64,000 nt of DNA, taken from Arctopsyche grandis. Lineage: Eukaryota > Arthropoda > Insecta > Trichoptera > Hydropsychidae. The first letter of the stretch is position 1; each line of letters begins with the position of its first letter. The notes under the pieces were generated by a model, which saw only the letters and a program-made list of their open reading frames with translations, did no database searches and was not told where the DNA came from. Below are positions 31,701 through 40,200 of the stretch, in pieces. The DNA lies in contig NC_135355.1 in assembly GCF_051622035.1 (NCBI RefSeq), positions 35,879,986 to 35,943,985 of the forward strand. Reading direction: 5' to 3'. A program made the position numbers and the translations under genes.

Positions 31701-32630
31701 AATAAATAAATAAGATTAGGTTGTTAGGGTCGGTATTATTCAGTCTCAGTGTCACACCCGAGAACTGAGACAGTGAGACCGCATATTAAAGTAAAAACGT
31801 GAAGGTAGATCGCATACTAAAGTAGATATGTGAAGGTAGACCGCATACTGAAGTAGCACCCATAATACTTACTGTTGAATCGCAATTTAGGTGAAAGAAA
31901 AAATAGACCACGCGGTGATAGAAAATCTGAAGAAATGTCCATACAGCTACGTCAAGCGCTATCGTCGACTATAAAAATCGAATTGTATCCTCGGTCACAG
32001 ATCGATATATACTTTGAAGTTTTGCAGGTGTGTTTTGTAATACGAGCACATTTTCCTTACAGATTTTTTTTATTTAATAACATATGTATTGTGTACTTAG
32101 GCTGACGGTGGTAATTACTGTGCTTGTGTCAATGCTGCGACCCTCGCTCTGATCGATGCTGGGATTCCCGTCACCGAGTATATCTGTGCATGCACGGCGA
32201 GTTTGGCTAACGGAGATATTCCGTTGATAGATATTACCCATCTTGAAGAGACGACCGGTGGACCAAATCTAACAGTGGCCGCTCTACCATCTAGTGGTGC
32301 CTATTTATTTTTTTCATATTGTTTTTTTGTACGAACTGAATGTGGCTATTTTATGTTTGTTTCGTTTGGTTACAGGAAATATCGCGTTGCTCGCCATGTC
32401 CCAAAGATTTCACATTGATCACATTCCAAAAGTATTAGAAACTGCATTGAAAGGATGCAAGGATATACAAGTAAATTTAAGATACAAAATAAAAATATCA
32501 ACGAATTATATTTCAATACTAATTTTCTTATTTTATTTCCAAGGCTATTTTAGATAGAGTTGTGCGAGATCATTTAACTGAAGTTGGAAATTCAATCGGT
32601 TGGAACGCCCAAACTCTCCCCGTTCTATAA
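28777..32630 (+). CDS. Rrp41: Exosome complex component RRP41 (EXOSC4)
   Basis: Six coding exons: 28,777-28,947, 29,021-29,096, 31,891-32,027, 32,101-32,296, 32,376-32,470 and 32,544-32,630, all with GT-AG introns and continuous frame, giving 253 residues (the human protein has 245). It starts MGERNLVSDQGLRLDGRRPG and contains the RNase PH fold signature blocks: NCQYSMATFSTGERKNRPRG, RSQIDIYFEVLQADGGNYCA and AGIPVTEYICACTASLANGD. In animals this subunit belongs to the catalytically inactive ring of the 3'-5' exosome, in nucleus and cytoplasm. A splice acceptor at 28,751-28,752 just before the ATG and a donor (GTAAGA) near 28,672 suggest a non-coding first exon close to 28,600. Intron 2 is expanded to 2.8 kb by two LINE insertions. 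An RTE copy lies immediately upstream. Confidence 0.95.
29425..30100 (+). mobile_element. 5'-truncated LINE, 3' fragment, copy B
   Basis: In Rrp41 intron 2, sense orientation. It encodes the reverse transcriptase C-terminal tail (LGYNSLELRRNFSLIRFVLQ through VPAARTVLFRMALIPRAIQ) to a stop at 29,803, then a T-rich 3' UTR and a terminal hairpin GGCCATTGTGGCGCATTA pairing with TAATGCCACAATGGTCC (30,039-30,086), followed by a TTTA-repeat tail. Same family as 3672-4590, but open throughout the remaining frame. Confidence 0.78.
30110..31700 (-). mobile_element. 5'-truncated LINE, antisense in Rrp41 intron 2
   Basis: On the minus strand the element begins abruptly within the reverse transcriptase domain and ends with an AAATA-rich tail at 30,085-30,130. 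It lies in the TTTA tail of the preceding LINE, and TTATTTATTTATTTATT also flanks its other end, so it probably inserted into that tail. Confidence 0.75.
30207..31694 (-). CDS. LINE reverse transcriptase, 5'-truncated
   Basis: A 495-codon open frame covering the reverse transcriptase palm and thumb: IVPVPKV, RPINMLP, FLDFKRAFETV, GVPQGSKLGPLLFILYINDI, FADDTLIYI and YLGVYIDSGLNF, then the helical C-terminal domain ending in CEGQYI. The endonuclease and any first ORF are missing, so it cannot move by itself. The jockey/CR1-like group fits best; I cannot place the clade by eye. No internal stop is present, so the insertion is recent. The first methionine is only the first one after the truncation point, not a natural start. 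Confidence 0.88.
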   Translation of the reverse strand: MDDLFINGLTLDILINTWDMVGPQLLKLINESLEVGSVPDAWKVSTIVPVPKVTGTHKASEMRPINMLPIVEKMLEEIVMIQLKEFISINDCLVVEQSGFRVKHSTETAIQLVVSDWMETMDESSMVVGAVFLDFKRAFETVDRNILLQKLYKLGINGIVLKWLQSYLNNRRQRVIIDKVLSSEFVTPHGVPQGSKLGPLLFILYINDIVKVIKMCKIHLFADDTLIYIIGKNVDVMSEILNIELNYVNDWLCENKLKLNVNKTKMMWLNGKNKNILNEIRIDDKLIEKVENIKYLGVYIDSGLNFKMHADYIIKKMARKVGVLCRLRNILSKKSKILVFNSIVLPHVVYCATVLNLFSGQDLEKMQKIQNKAMRAILNVSRFKSIGSMLDELGWMSIRISLNISTLSFVYKLDHKLLPKYFDDYIIRNRDKHSFYTRNKDKLVVSRVRKNKTAGGVFHRGVLMYNALPECVRSAKNMDAFLRGAKRHLCEGQYI

Positions 32631-32737
32631 TATACATATTTTTAAAACAATTTTTTATATTTTATTGTAATGTAATGATTAAATGTAAGTCTTCATAAGA
32701 TCTTGTTTACTTATTCATATAAAAAAAAAACAATTGA

Positions 32738-32743
32738 AATAAA
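32738..32743 (+). promoter_or_regulatory. Poly(A) signal for Rrp41
   Basis: AATAAA about 108 bases after the Rrp41 stop, the nearest canonical signal in this orientation. Confidence 0.55.
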
Positions 32744-32863
32744 ATTTAGTCATACTTCATTTTAAGGCCAAAATATTTTATATAATATAATGGGTAGGTT
32801 GAAAAACATGTGTCTACATATATTTTATGAAATAAATAACAAGATGACATATCAATAAAACTA

Positions 32864-32869
32864 TTTATT
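32864..32869 (-). promoter_or_regulatory. Poly(A) signal for mRpL54
   Basis: Minus-strand AATAAA about 40 bases after the mRpL54 stop. It lies 121 bases from the Rrp41 signal, so the two convergent transcripts end in the same short interval. Confidence 0.6.
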
Positions 32870-32908
32870 CTGCTCGAGGCAATATTGTTCTTACACTAAT
32901 TTAACGTA

Positions 32909-33462
32909 TTAAAAAGGTTTGATTTTATTAAGTTTGTTATTTCTTCGCATTCCTAAGGCTCGGACTCTCAACCAGTAAGCTTTCGTTGTAGGGTCCATTT
33001 CTGATAATTTTTTTGGAGCTCCGACGTTTATTGTCCATAACCAATCGGGATAATCACTATCAGCTCCTAACTGGAATCATACACAAACCATATAGTACAA
33101 AAAAAGTTGATAGCTACATTTTTTTTTAACTGCAATAACATTTACTTTAACGTCTTCCCCTGTAATCTTAGTATTGGTTCCACAACAATAGTCGACTAAT
33201 TTTTGAGCGTCTGTTTCTACGGGAAGAACTGGCTTTACTGTGGCGGGTCCTCCAACTCCGGCTCCGGGCTTCTTTCCTTTGCCGAGACCCATCATTCCTG
33301 AAATTTTAATCGTTGTAAATAGAATAAATTCACCCTTGATGGATGTGGAACGTTAGAACAGATTGTGATATTTTTACCGGCAGATGATTGTACTGTTTTG
33401 ATGGCATATCCTCTGGACAAAGCGGGAATCCCGAAATTTATAAGTAGGAGTCGACAATTCAT
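32909..33462 (-). CDS. mRpL54: Mitochondrial ribosomal protein mL54
   Basis: Three coding exons on the minus strand: 33,462-33,378, 33,297-33,146 and 33,070-32,909, in frame, 132 residues (the human protein has 138). The N-terminus MNCRLLLINFGIPALSRGYA, basic and lacking acidic residues, suits a mitochondrial targeting peptide. Then come a Lys/Gly-rich linker, KPVLPVETDAQKL, and the family's conserved C-terminal block DSDYPDWLWTINVGAPKKL followed by LSEMDP, AYWLRVRALGMRR and NNKLNKIKPF. mL54 is a component of the large mitoribosomal subunit. It is convergent with Rrp41, with 278 bp between stops. Intron 1 (80 bp) and intron 2 (75 bp) are short. The start is the only ATG before the targeting region that stays in frame across intron 1. 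Confidence 0.92.
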
Positions 33463-33593
33463 CTTTTTTGTGTTATAATACACATTCAACACCAGTTGAC
33501 AGTTGTGCAAGGTAGGTTATGTTCGGAGAATCCTATCACCGAATTTGGCCAAAACATATGTAAATGTAGCATATCTTTTTCAGTATTTTATTT

Positions 33594-33797
33594 GGTTCGG
33601 TGATTACTGGTCACAAATTACTCGTCACAAAGTCACTAAAATCTCTATAACGGAACATCTGGCAGCCGAAAAGTCCATCATACTAACGATAACTATCATA
33701 GTAACGAGAACTTGAGTGCCAAATATTGTGTATTCGCGATTTTCATGGCAAAAATTGTCTTTGTGACCACCCTAATGTGACGAATAGTCCAATTACC
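33594..33797. mobile_element. Long-hairpin family (P2), 9-bp duplication
   Basis: A 204-bp element, GGTTCGGTGATTACTGGTCA to GAATAGTCCAATTACC, with a perfect 9-bp duplication ATTTTATTT (33,585-33,593 and 33,798-33,806). The interior AAGTCACTAAAATCTCTATA and GGAACATCTGGCAGCCGAAA match 55,778-55,939. It lies about 130 bp upstream of the mRpL54 start. Confidence 0.85.
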
Positions 33798-33825
33798 ATT
33801 TTATTTATATCTAAATCAAAAGAAC

Positions 33826-34047
33826 GGTAAACGAACTACTAGTCATATGTGAACCAGTCACAGGACAACCGGTCGCTCTAGATCGGTCACACGTGATCAC
33901 CCGTCACACTAAAACTGGTCACACCCTAAAATCGGTCAACCAGTTTTCTCGTGATCAGTTTTAGTGTGACGGGTGATCACGTGTGACCGATCTAGAGCGA
34001 CCGGTTGTCCTGTGACCAGTTCACATTTGACTAGTAATCACCGAACC
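33826..34047. mobile_element. Palindromic element P1, copy c
   Basis: GGTAAACGAACTACTAGTCA at the left and ACTAGTAATCACCGAACC at the right, with arms identical in order to copy b at 24,605-24,858 but the whole element inverted. A long hairpin centred near CGGTCAACCAG. No flanking duplication was found; its right edge abuts another inverted repeat. Confidence 0.8.
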
Positions 34048-34141
34048 ATATCTACATACGATATTCCCGTATCCAGTTCCCATATTGCAACCTGTGGTTG
34101 CTATTTAGGAACTGGATATGGAAATATCGTATGTAGATATC
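34048..34141. repeat. Stem-loop with 33-bp arms
   Basis: ATATCTACATACGATATT and following bases to CCAGTTCC pair with GGAACTGGATATGGAA and following bases to GTAGATAT, with about two mismatches, across a loop of about 27 bases. It directly adjoins the right end of the P1 copy at 33,826-34,047. Confidence 0.75.
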
Positions 34142-34850
34142 GTGTGTGTGATGGCGCCCTGAGTATGGATGGCAGTTTTGGTTGCCTACGTTCTATAAGG
34201 ATAGGGCTTATGAAGAAGAATATTTCAAAATTAAATCTAAGAATCCTGAATCCTTCCTGACATATTTTCTCGTAACTGATTGACATTAGTTTATTATTTC
34301 AGTTCAAATAATTAATTATACATTTATCAAAAAATATAACATTTTCCCATAATACTGAATACAATTATTTAATTATCCAAAAACGTCTTTTCAACCCTGC
34401 CTCACTGAAGTGGGGTGTGCAAGTGCCCCGATTTTTACGTTTTTCGTAATAACTATGTGGTTTTCAAAGCTATACACCCTATATTTCTTGTATTCTTAGA
34501 ATGAACTATAAGAAATTTATTTTAATAGATTTTGTATGATTTAGAAAAGGGGTACATCGTAAAAAAATACATTTATACATTTCTACGTTCCAAAGTATGT
34601 ATGATTTAAAGCCAATTTGTTAAAAATCAATAAATGACTAAAATTAAATACCATAGTATCATTTTTTTTAAAGCCCTGGTAGGTATTTAAATGATTGTGA
34701 CCAAAAATCTATCTAATTCAAATGTCGTCACTTGACAGATGTAATCGCTAGGGTTATCATTCAAGCGTTATCAGTACTCTGTTCCAATTAAATCACATGT
34801 AACTAGTACTCGAGAGCAATTCATAAAATCTTACCAAGTACCGAATAAAA
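34142..34850. other. Aprt upstream region, no gene seen
   Basis: AT-rich sequence with no recognisable element or coding exon. The Aprt promoter and 5' UTR presumably lie in the last few hundred bases. Confidence 0.4.
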
Positions 34851-35540
34851 ATGTCAATGGAGACCAAAATATCATTCATCAAAGAGCACATTAGAGATTT
34901 CCCAGATTTTCCAAAAAAAGGAATTATATTTAGGTAAATTCGACATAGTATATATTTAATTTATTTTTAAATAAAATCAATTTCAAATTTAATTTTACTT
35001 ACAGAGATATACTTTCGGCACTTAGCAACGGCTCCGTATGCAAAGTTTTAAACGAAGTACTAATCCAATACATCAAAGAAAACTTTCCCGATGTGGAGGC
35101 AATCATCGCTCTAGAATCCCGAGGATTCCTGTTCAGCTTTTCTGTGGCTGCTGAATTCGAAATAGCATGCATACCCATTCGAAAGAAAGGAAAACTTCCC
35201 GGAGAAGTAATTTCACGCTCCTACGAACTAGAATATGGATCTGTAATATATTTTTCATATTTTTTTTTACATCAACGTATTGATGAATAAGTATTTGATA
35301 ATAATTTACGTATTTCAGGACGTTTTTGAAGTTCAAAAGGATTCATTGAAGAAACCAGGGTTGAAATGCCTGATCATAGATGATCTGATAGCTACGGGGG
35401 GTTCGATGGAAGCTGTCATCAAACTGCTGGAAAGTTGTAACTGTGATGTAATCGGATGTTTGGCCGTCATCGAACTAGTCGACTTGAAAGGACGTGAAAA
35501 GCTTGCAAATACCCCAGTGCACTCATTCATTCAATACTGA
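34851..35540 (+). CDS. Aprt: Adenine phosphoribosyltransferase
   Basis: Three exons, 34,851-34,933, 35,005-35,242 and 35,319-35,540, give 180 residues, the same length as human APRT. It converts adenine and PRPP to AMP in the cytosol, salvaging adenine. Visible landmarks: IRDFPDFPKKGIIFRDIL at the N-terminus, ALESRGFLF around residues 84-92, IPIRKKGKLPGE, and the PRPP-binding loop CLIIDDLIATGGSM (residues 124-137), followed by LKGREKL and a C-terminal QY. All residues expected for activity in these motifs are present. A MITE begins about 22 bases past the stop codon. The first available ATG (AAAATGTC) precedes a second in-frame ATG at codon 3; I keep the first. Confidence 0.96.
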
Positions 35541-35561
35541 TTGTAAAATATACCATTAGGG

Positions 35562-35795
35562 CTAAAAAACACCGAGTGGTACGTGTTTTTTTTTAGATAC
35601 TATCAAACATGCGACAAAAACGCAGCACCCCTAGCCCATATTCATAGTACACAGTCCCAAAAATCATCCCCTGGAGTGTTTTCGGTGATATTTTATCCTT
35701 GCTTGACAGTGATCGATACCGTTGAGTCCCATATTTGAAGACACATGACGTCCCATACCGCTCTGTGTGTTTTCGCCCTTATCCGGTCATACTTA
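35562..35795. mobile_element. MITE family M1, in Aprt 3' flank
   Basis: GGGCTAAAAAACACCGAGTG at the left and the complement of GGGCGAAAACACACAGAGCG at the right, flanked by TTA on both sides, suggesting a PIF/Harbinger-type 3-bp duplication. It shares TTTTTTTTAGATA, TCCCATATTTGAAGA and GGTGATATTTTATC with the pair at 45,664-46,276. It starts about 22 bp after the Aprt stop, so Aprt mRNA probably includes it (next AATAAA at 35,834-35,839). Confidence 0.7.
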
Positions 35796-36214
35796 TAAAT
35801 CAAAGATGATGAGTATGCAATCGCTTAGCACGTTAATAAATATTATTGATATTGTATATAAGACAATAATACTACAATAATTTTTTGTATCATTCCTAAT
35901 GATCATTCCTTGTTTTTTTATGTGCAAATTTATCGTTATGAAAATATGATCTTTTGTATAGGCGAGTTGATGTTGAAGATTTTACTTCAAATCTAATACA
36001 CTTGCTGTTTCTATACTTTGTTGATTAATTGTGTTTAATAAAAAATGAAAGCATATGGGTTGAAATATTTGTATTATCCATTATTGTAAACATATTATTA
36101 TGTACATAAGAAATCCTAATTTTGAAGGTATTTGAAACAGAAATATTACTGAATAATTTTTAGAAGTTCAAAACAAAAGTTGACAAAAGGAAAAATGTCG
36201 ATTTTTTTTATTAA
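35796..36214. other. No recognisable gene
   Basis: AT-rich. Includes the AATAAA at 35,834-35,839 that could serve Aprt. Confidence 0.4.
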
Positions 36215-36769
36215 CCCTTTGAATGCTCACCAACGCCGATTGGCGTTATATTTTGAGCATGTTTACAAAGTAAACAATAATACTACCCGCTAAGCCTTTC
36301 CGGGTAGCATTGAACATGGGTCGTGTAATCCATGCCATTCATTTGTCAACGTTTATAAAGACTGGTTTACACCAGAATTCCTGAATTTATAACCATAGCA
36401 GAATTACTCGATGAAAATTCCCTAGCTGCCGAGTATTTTAGATTTTGGCTTGTCGTTTAGATTGAGAGCATTACATTTTAACAATGAAGAAGACGGAACT
36501 AGTCTTGGAAAAATACATTCATTAACCGCTTAGCTGCCCAAAGCGCCTTAAGGCGCAAACAGCCGTATCTATTATACGCTCAGCGCGTCGGCTGGGCGTC
36601 TAAGCGGTTAATAGACTTATTTTGTTTATTTTATATTAGAGAGTCTAAACACAACTTTACAAAACTCAAAATCCTCGGCGGTAGTTATCTAGGGTTTGAT
36701 TGGATTGGGTACAATTTTTATACCTGCTTTATATTGGCTTTCAACACAAATACGCCAGCACTCAAAGGG
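36215..36769. mobile_element. piggyBac-like MITE, copy A
   Basis: CCCTTTGAATGCTCACCAAC to CAGCACTCAAAGGG, flanked by TTAA on both sides (36,211-36,214 and 36,770-36,773), the piggyBac signature. It carries an 82-bp nested element at 36,526-36,607. Homologous to 58,756-59,318 along its length. No transposase coding. Confidence 0.85.
36526..36607. mobile_element. 82-bp TTAA-inserting micro-element
   Basis: CCGCTTAGCTGCCCA at the left and TGGGCGTCTAAGCGG at the right, flanked by TTAA on both sides (36,522-36,525 and 36,608-36,611). The related piggyBac-like copy at 58,756 has a single TTAA (59,091-59,094) at the same point, so the insertion is directly demonstrated. The interior pairs GCGCCTTAAGGCGC with itself. 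Confidence 0.85.
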
Positions 36770-36969
36770 TTAACTAATGAGTAATTCAAACAGACTCCGG
36801 TTTGTAACAGAATACTGATTATCTTTGGAATCTATGACAGCTAAAACAAGCCTGCTTGTAGAGCTCCCAGTTAAGAAAATTGAGCCTTGACTAATACAAA
36901 AAACATATATAAAACTAAGATACTATTATTACAAATTCAATAAACAAAACTCGTATACGGCATTAAAAC

Positions 36970-37160
36970 GGTAAACAGATTATTACGCAAAAAGCGATCT
37001 CTCGCAAGTCACTAAAATCTCGATCACAGAACATCTGGTGCTAGTACAATATTTCGCGTGGGTTGATTTCGATTGATGGAGTTTTTGGGTGCCAGATGTT
37101 CCGTGATCGAGATTTTAATGGTTTGCGCGAGATCGCTTTTTGCGGAATAATCACCGAACC
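36970..37160. mobile_element. Long-hairpin family (P2) beside the Vps15 stop
   Basis: GGTAAACAGATTATTACGCA to GCGGAATAATCACCGAACC, with flanks CATTAAAAC and AATTAAAAC (8 of 9 bases identical) as the target duplication. The arms pair AAAAAGCGATCTC, ACTAAAATCTCGATCAC and CATCTGG with their complements. It lies 92 bp beyond the Vps15 stop codon, probably within its 3' UTR. Confidence 0.8.
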
Positions 37161-37251
37161 AATTAAAACATACATACATACATAAATATCTGACTTAATC
37201 AAAATTAGATACATCCGAAATAATAATAGAAAAAAAATCACATTAATAAAA

Positions 37252-40200
37252 TCACTTCCATATATTTATAACGCCATCGGCAGAGGAACTAACAAGATAA
37301 CATTTATTCGCTTGCACCATGTTCAAATCTGTGATCGGTGCCGTGTGATGAATGCCTCTGGGCTCTGGGCCATACCTCGAGGCTTGTTCATCGGAGACCG
37401 TGCTCGTATTAGGAATGCTACTTATCGTTGACACCTCTTGGATCACTGGTGTGCCATCGACTAATCTACTCCTGAAATTTAATCATAATTAACAAATTTC
37501 ACATTGTTGTTAGATCATGTTACAGTTGAAGTGTATCTTCCAGTTGTAATATACTTTTAGTTGAAATATATTCCATCTAACCTGGTACCAACTACCGTTA
37601 TAGTTGAAGTGTATTTTTACTCATTACCTTTATTCGTAATACCCAGCAAATATCAACGCATTACTGAATTCTAAAGCATTTGAAATAAAAAATATATTAT
37701 AAAAAAAAGTTTTTTAAAAACAAACCTCTTTTTTAGTTTTGTATATAATATTAAGATATATAAATTATTATTTTGAATAAAAATACCAATAATTTTATTT
37801 TACTACCGCCATCTATGTTTTTTTACTGCCGCCATCTATGTATAAAACTAAAGACTACATAGACGTCACCCAGATTTCAAATTTGCAAACTTCAAACGCG
37901 TCTTAAACGAAATTTTATCTCTATCGTAATGGCGGAGGATCCGTTTACTTATATTGATGACCAAAATGAGCAATATGGCAATATATGAAAACGATCGGAT
38001 ATGAAGCAAATTTTTTACTGAATTGTAATCGTAAGTGAAACATAAAGGAGGTTTGTAAAAAGCATCATAGCTGTCCAGAAGCGTCGCTAGACTTGTGCGG
38101 AAAGTGCGGTCTGTACCGGGTGACACCAATTGTTCAAATTGACAAAATAATTAATAAATTGACACTAATTCGAAATATTCATTGTATGGCGGTCCTCGAG
38201 CGGCTACACGCCTCATTGCAATTTCTGTATATATACAGCTTTCTGTACTTATACAGCTACCGCGAAATCCGTCTGGTGTAGCTATATATAGCATCAAATA
38301 TGGGCCATAATTGGCTCTTGTTCGAATTCCAGAGAAATCAGTGTACATATGTACCTAAAGGTAATAAGGTTAACTGATTCAGTCAGACGGAGACGCAATC
38401 CAGAAACAACGTGAGAACTTTGCTTCTCTTTTGGCGCTTCTCTCTCGTAAGTCATAACAATTAACAAATATGAATCATTGTTATATATAAACAACTGTTA
38501 TATTACAACTGGCGCACATTGTTGAAAGTGTATTTGCGCTTGTAGAGATATAATTTACTAGTTGAATTGTATTCGAATATGAATGATCTAAAACGCCAAT
38601 TGGAATATATTACAACTGAAAATACACTTTGAATGTAACATATATACTGAAATCATTTTTTTTATAATCGAACCTGTACGATACGGATGCATTGCTAGGG
38701 GCGTACTGATCATTCGGTGCTCCAATCAACACGTACGAATCTTCCGGTTGATCGAGATCCCAGAACCGTACCCTTTGATCAGTTCCGGCAGTTAAAATGA
38801 ACGGAGAATCGTCGACTACTCCACCGTACAGTGCGTTTATATAATGGGAACACGGCTGAAAATTCAATACAGACAAAATTAATACGAAATACATACTCGA
38901 AAGAAAGTATTTGACATGAAAATACGATGATATACCGAATTGTAAGTGAGCGGAGGCTTGTTTGACGGCCATAGAACTGCTTGTCTTTGTGCACTTTCTA
39001 AACTCCACACACCTGCTTCGTCTCCAGCTGCACAAATTATCCAACATGGTTCGGTCGGGTGAGCTTTTATATTTCTAATTCGGTTCTCTAAAGCGAAAAA
39101 TAAATGTTTATATATTAAAAACTAACATTCTACATTTAATTTACACATGATTTTGTATGTAGTTAACTAGTTGTTTTATTTATTTATTTATTTAATTTAA
39201 TTTATTATTTTAAAATAATAACAACAATAATTTTTACCCGGCTTCGCTCAGTATTTGTAATATAAACAACTTAAACATGGCGAATCTAATAGTAAATATT
39301 CATTTGTTTTTTTTTATTAAATTTACTAGCTAAACCCGGCATGCGTTGCAATGCCACAATAACGCGTGTAATTCCCGTTCCTGTTCCCGTTCCAGACATT
39401 CAATTTTATATATATGTAGGTATAGATATATTTGTTGACATAGCCCATCCGCTGTGTGTTTGTGGTACAGCCCTAAGTGGTCAGTACATTCGAGTGCGAG
39501 GTAGGCGTGGCGCGATTACTGTCACACTCGCGGCGTGATGCGTTGAAGCCGGGATAGTTTTACTTTCCCATCAATAAAATCGTAATTGCAAATATTATTA
39601 TTAAGAGGTTTTTTCCGTTTTTTTGCACAGTAATCTTCCCGGACATGCATAAAACAAATCCTGAAAGTTCCATCGTAATCGGTTCAGTGGTTTAGGAGCC
39701 TATTCGGGACACACACACAGACATTCATTTTTATTTACAGTCCCACGACAGGATGTTCTTACCACTAGCGTAATTTGCGAAACTTGTGACAAATTTGACG
39801 AACATGTGGGAAACACGTATTTATTTTAACACTGGTAGATAGATTGAATAGCAACCCACATATGGTGGTGAAAAAAACCGAAAATTTTGAAACTGGGGAT
39901 GAAAGAAACAAAGAATCAGTTCACGGTCAGTTTTCGCCCTGTTAACACGCTGCGTAAATTAACAATTATTGACTTAAAAATAGACTTAAGATTTAATTAC
40001 TTTTAAATATAAGTTGTAAATTAAAATTATTGTGTATAATTTATTGTATTTTTACGTTCGCTTTAATATATTTTTTGATTTTTTAATCAAAAACTTTTTT
40101 TTTGAAATGGCTCCAAAAAAATCATTTCAGAAGATGTGAAAGTGGCCATTGCAACGCTTATTAGTGAAAAGATATATAGTTACAGACAAATTGCCAAAAA

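Noticed and set aside
31700-31890. Possible extra Rrp41 exon between the LINE and exon 3
   Set aside because: Exon 2 joins exon 3 directly in frame through the conserved FSTGERK motif, so no further exon is needed. The visible CGCATACTAAAGTAG-type repeats are non-coding.
38610-39047. A 145-codon minus-strand frame taken as one exon
   Set aside because: It runs through intron 22 of Vps15; splicing at 38,936 and 38,855 gives the conserved WD40 sequence.
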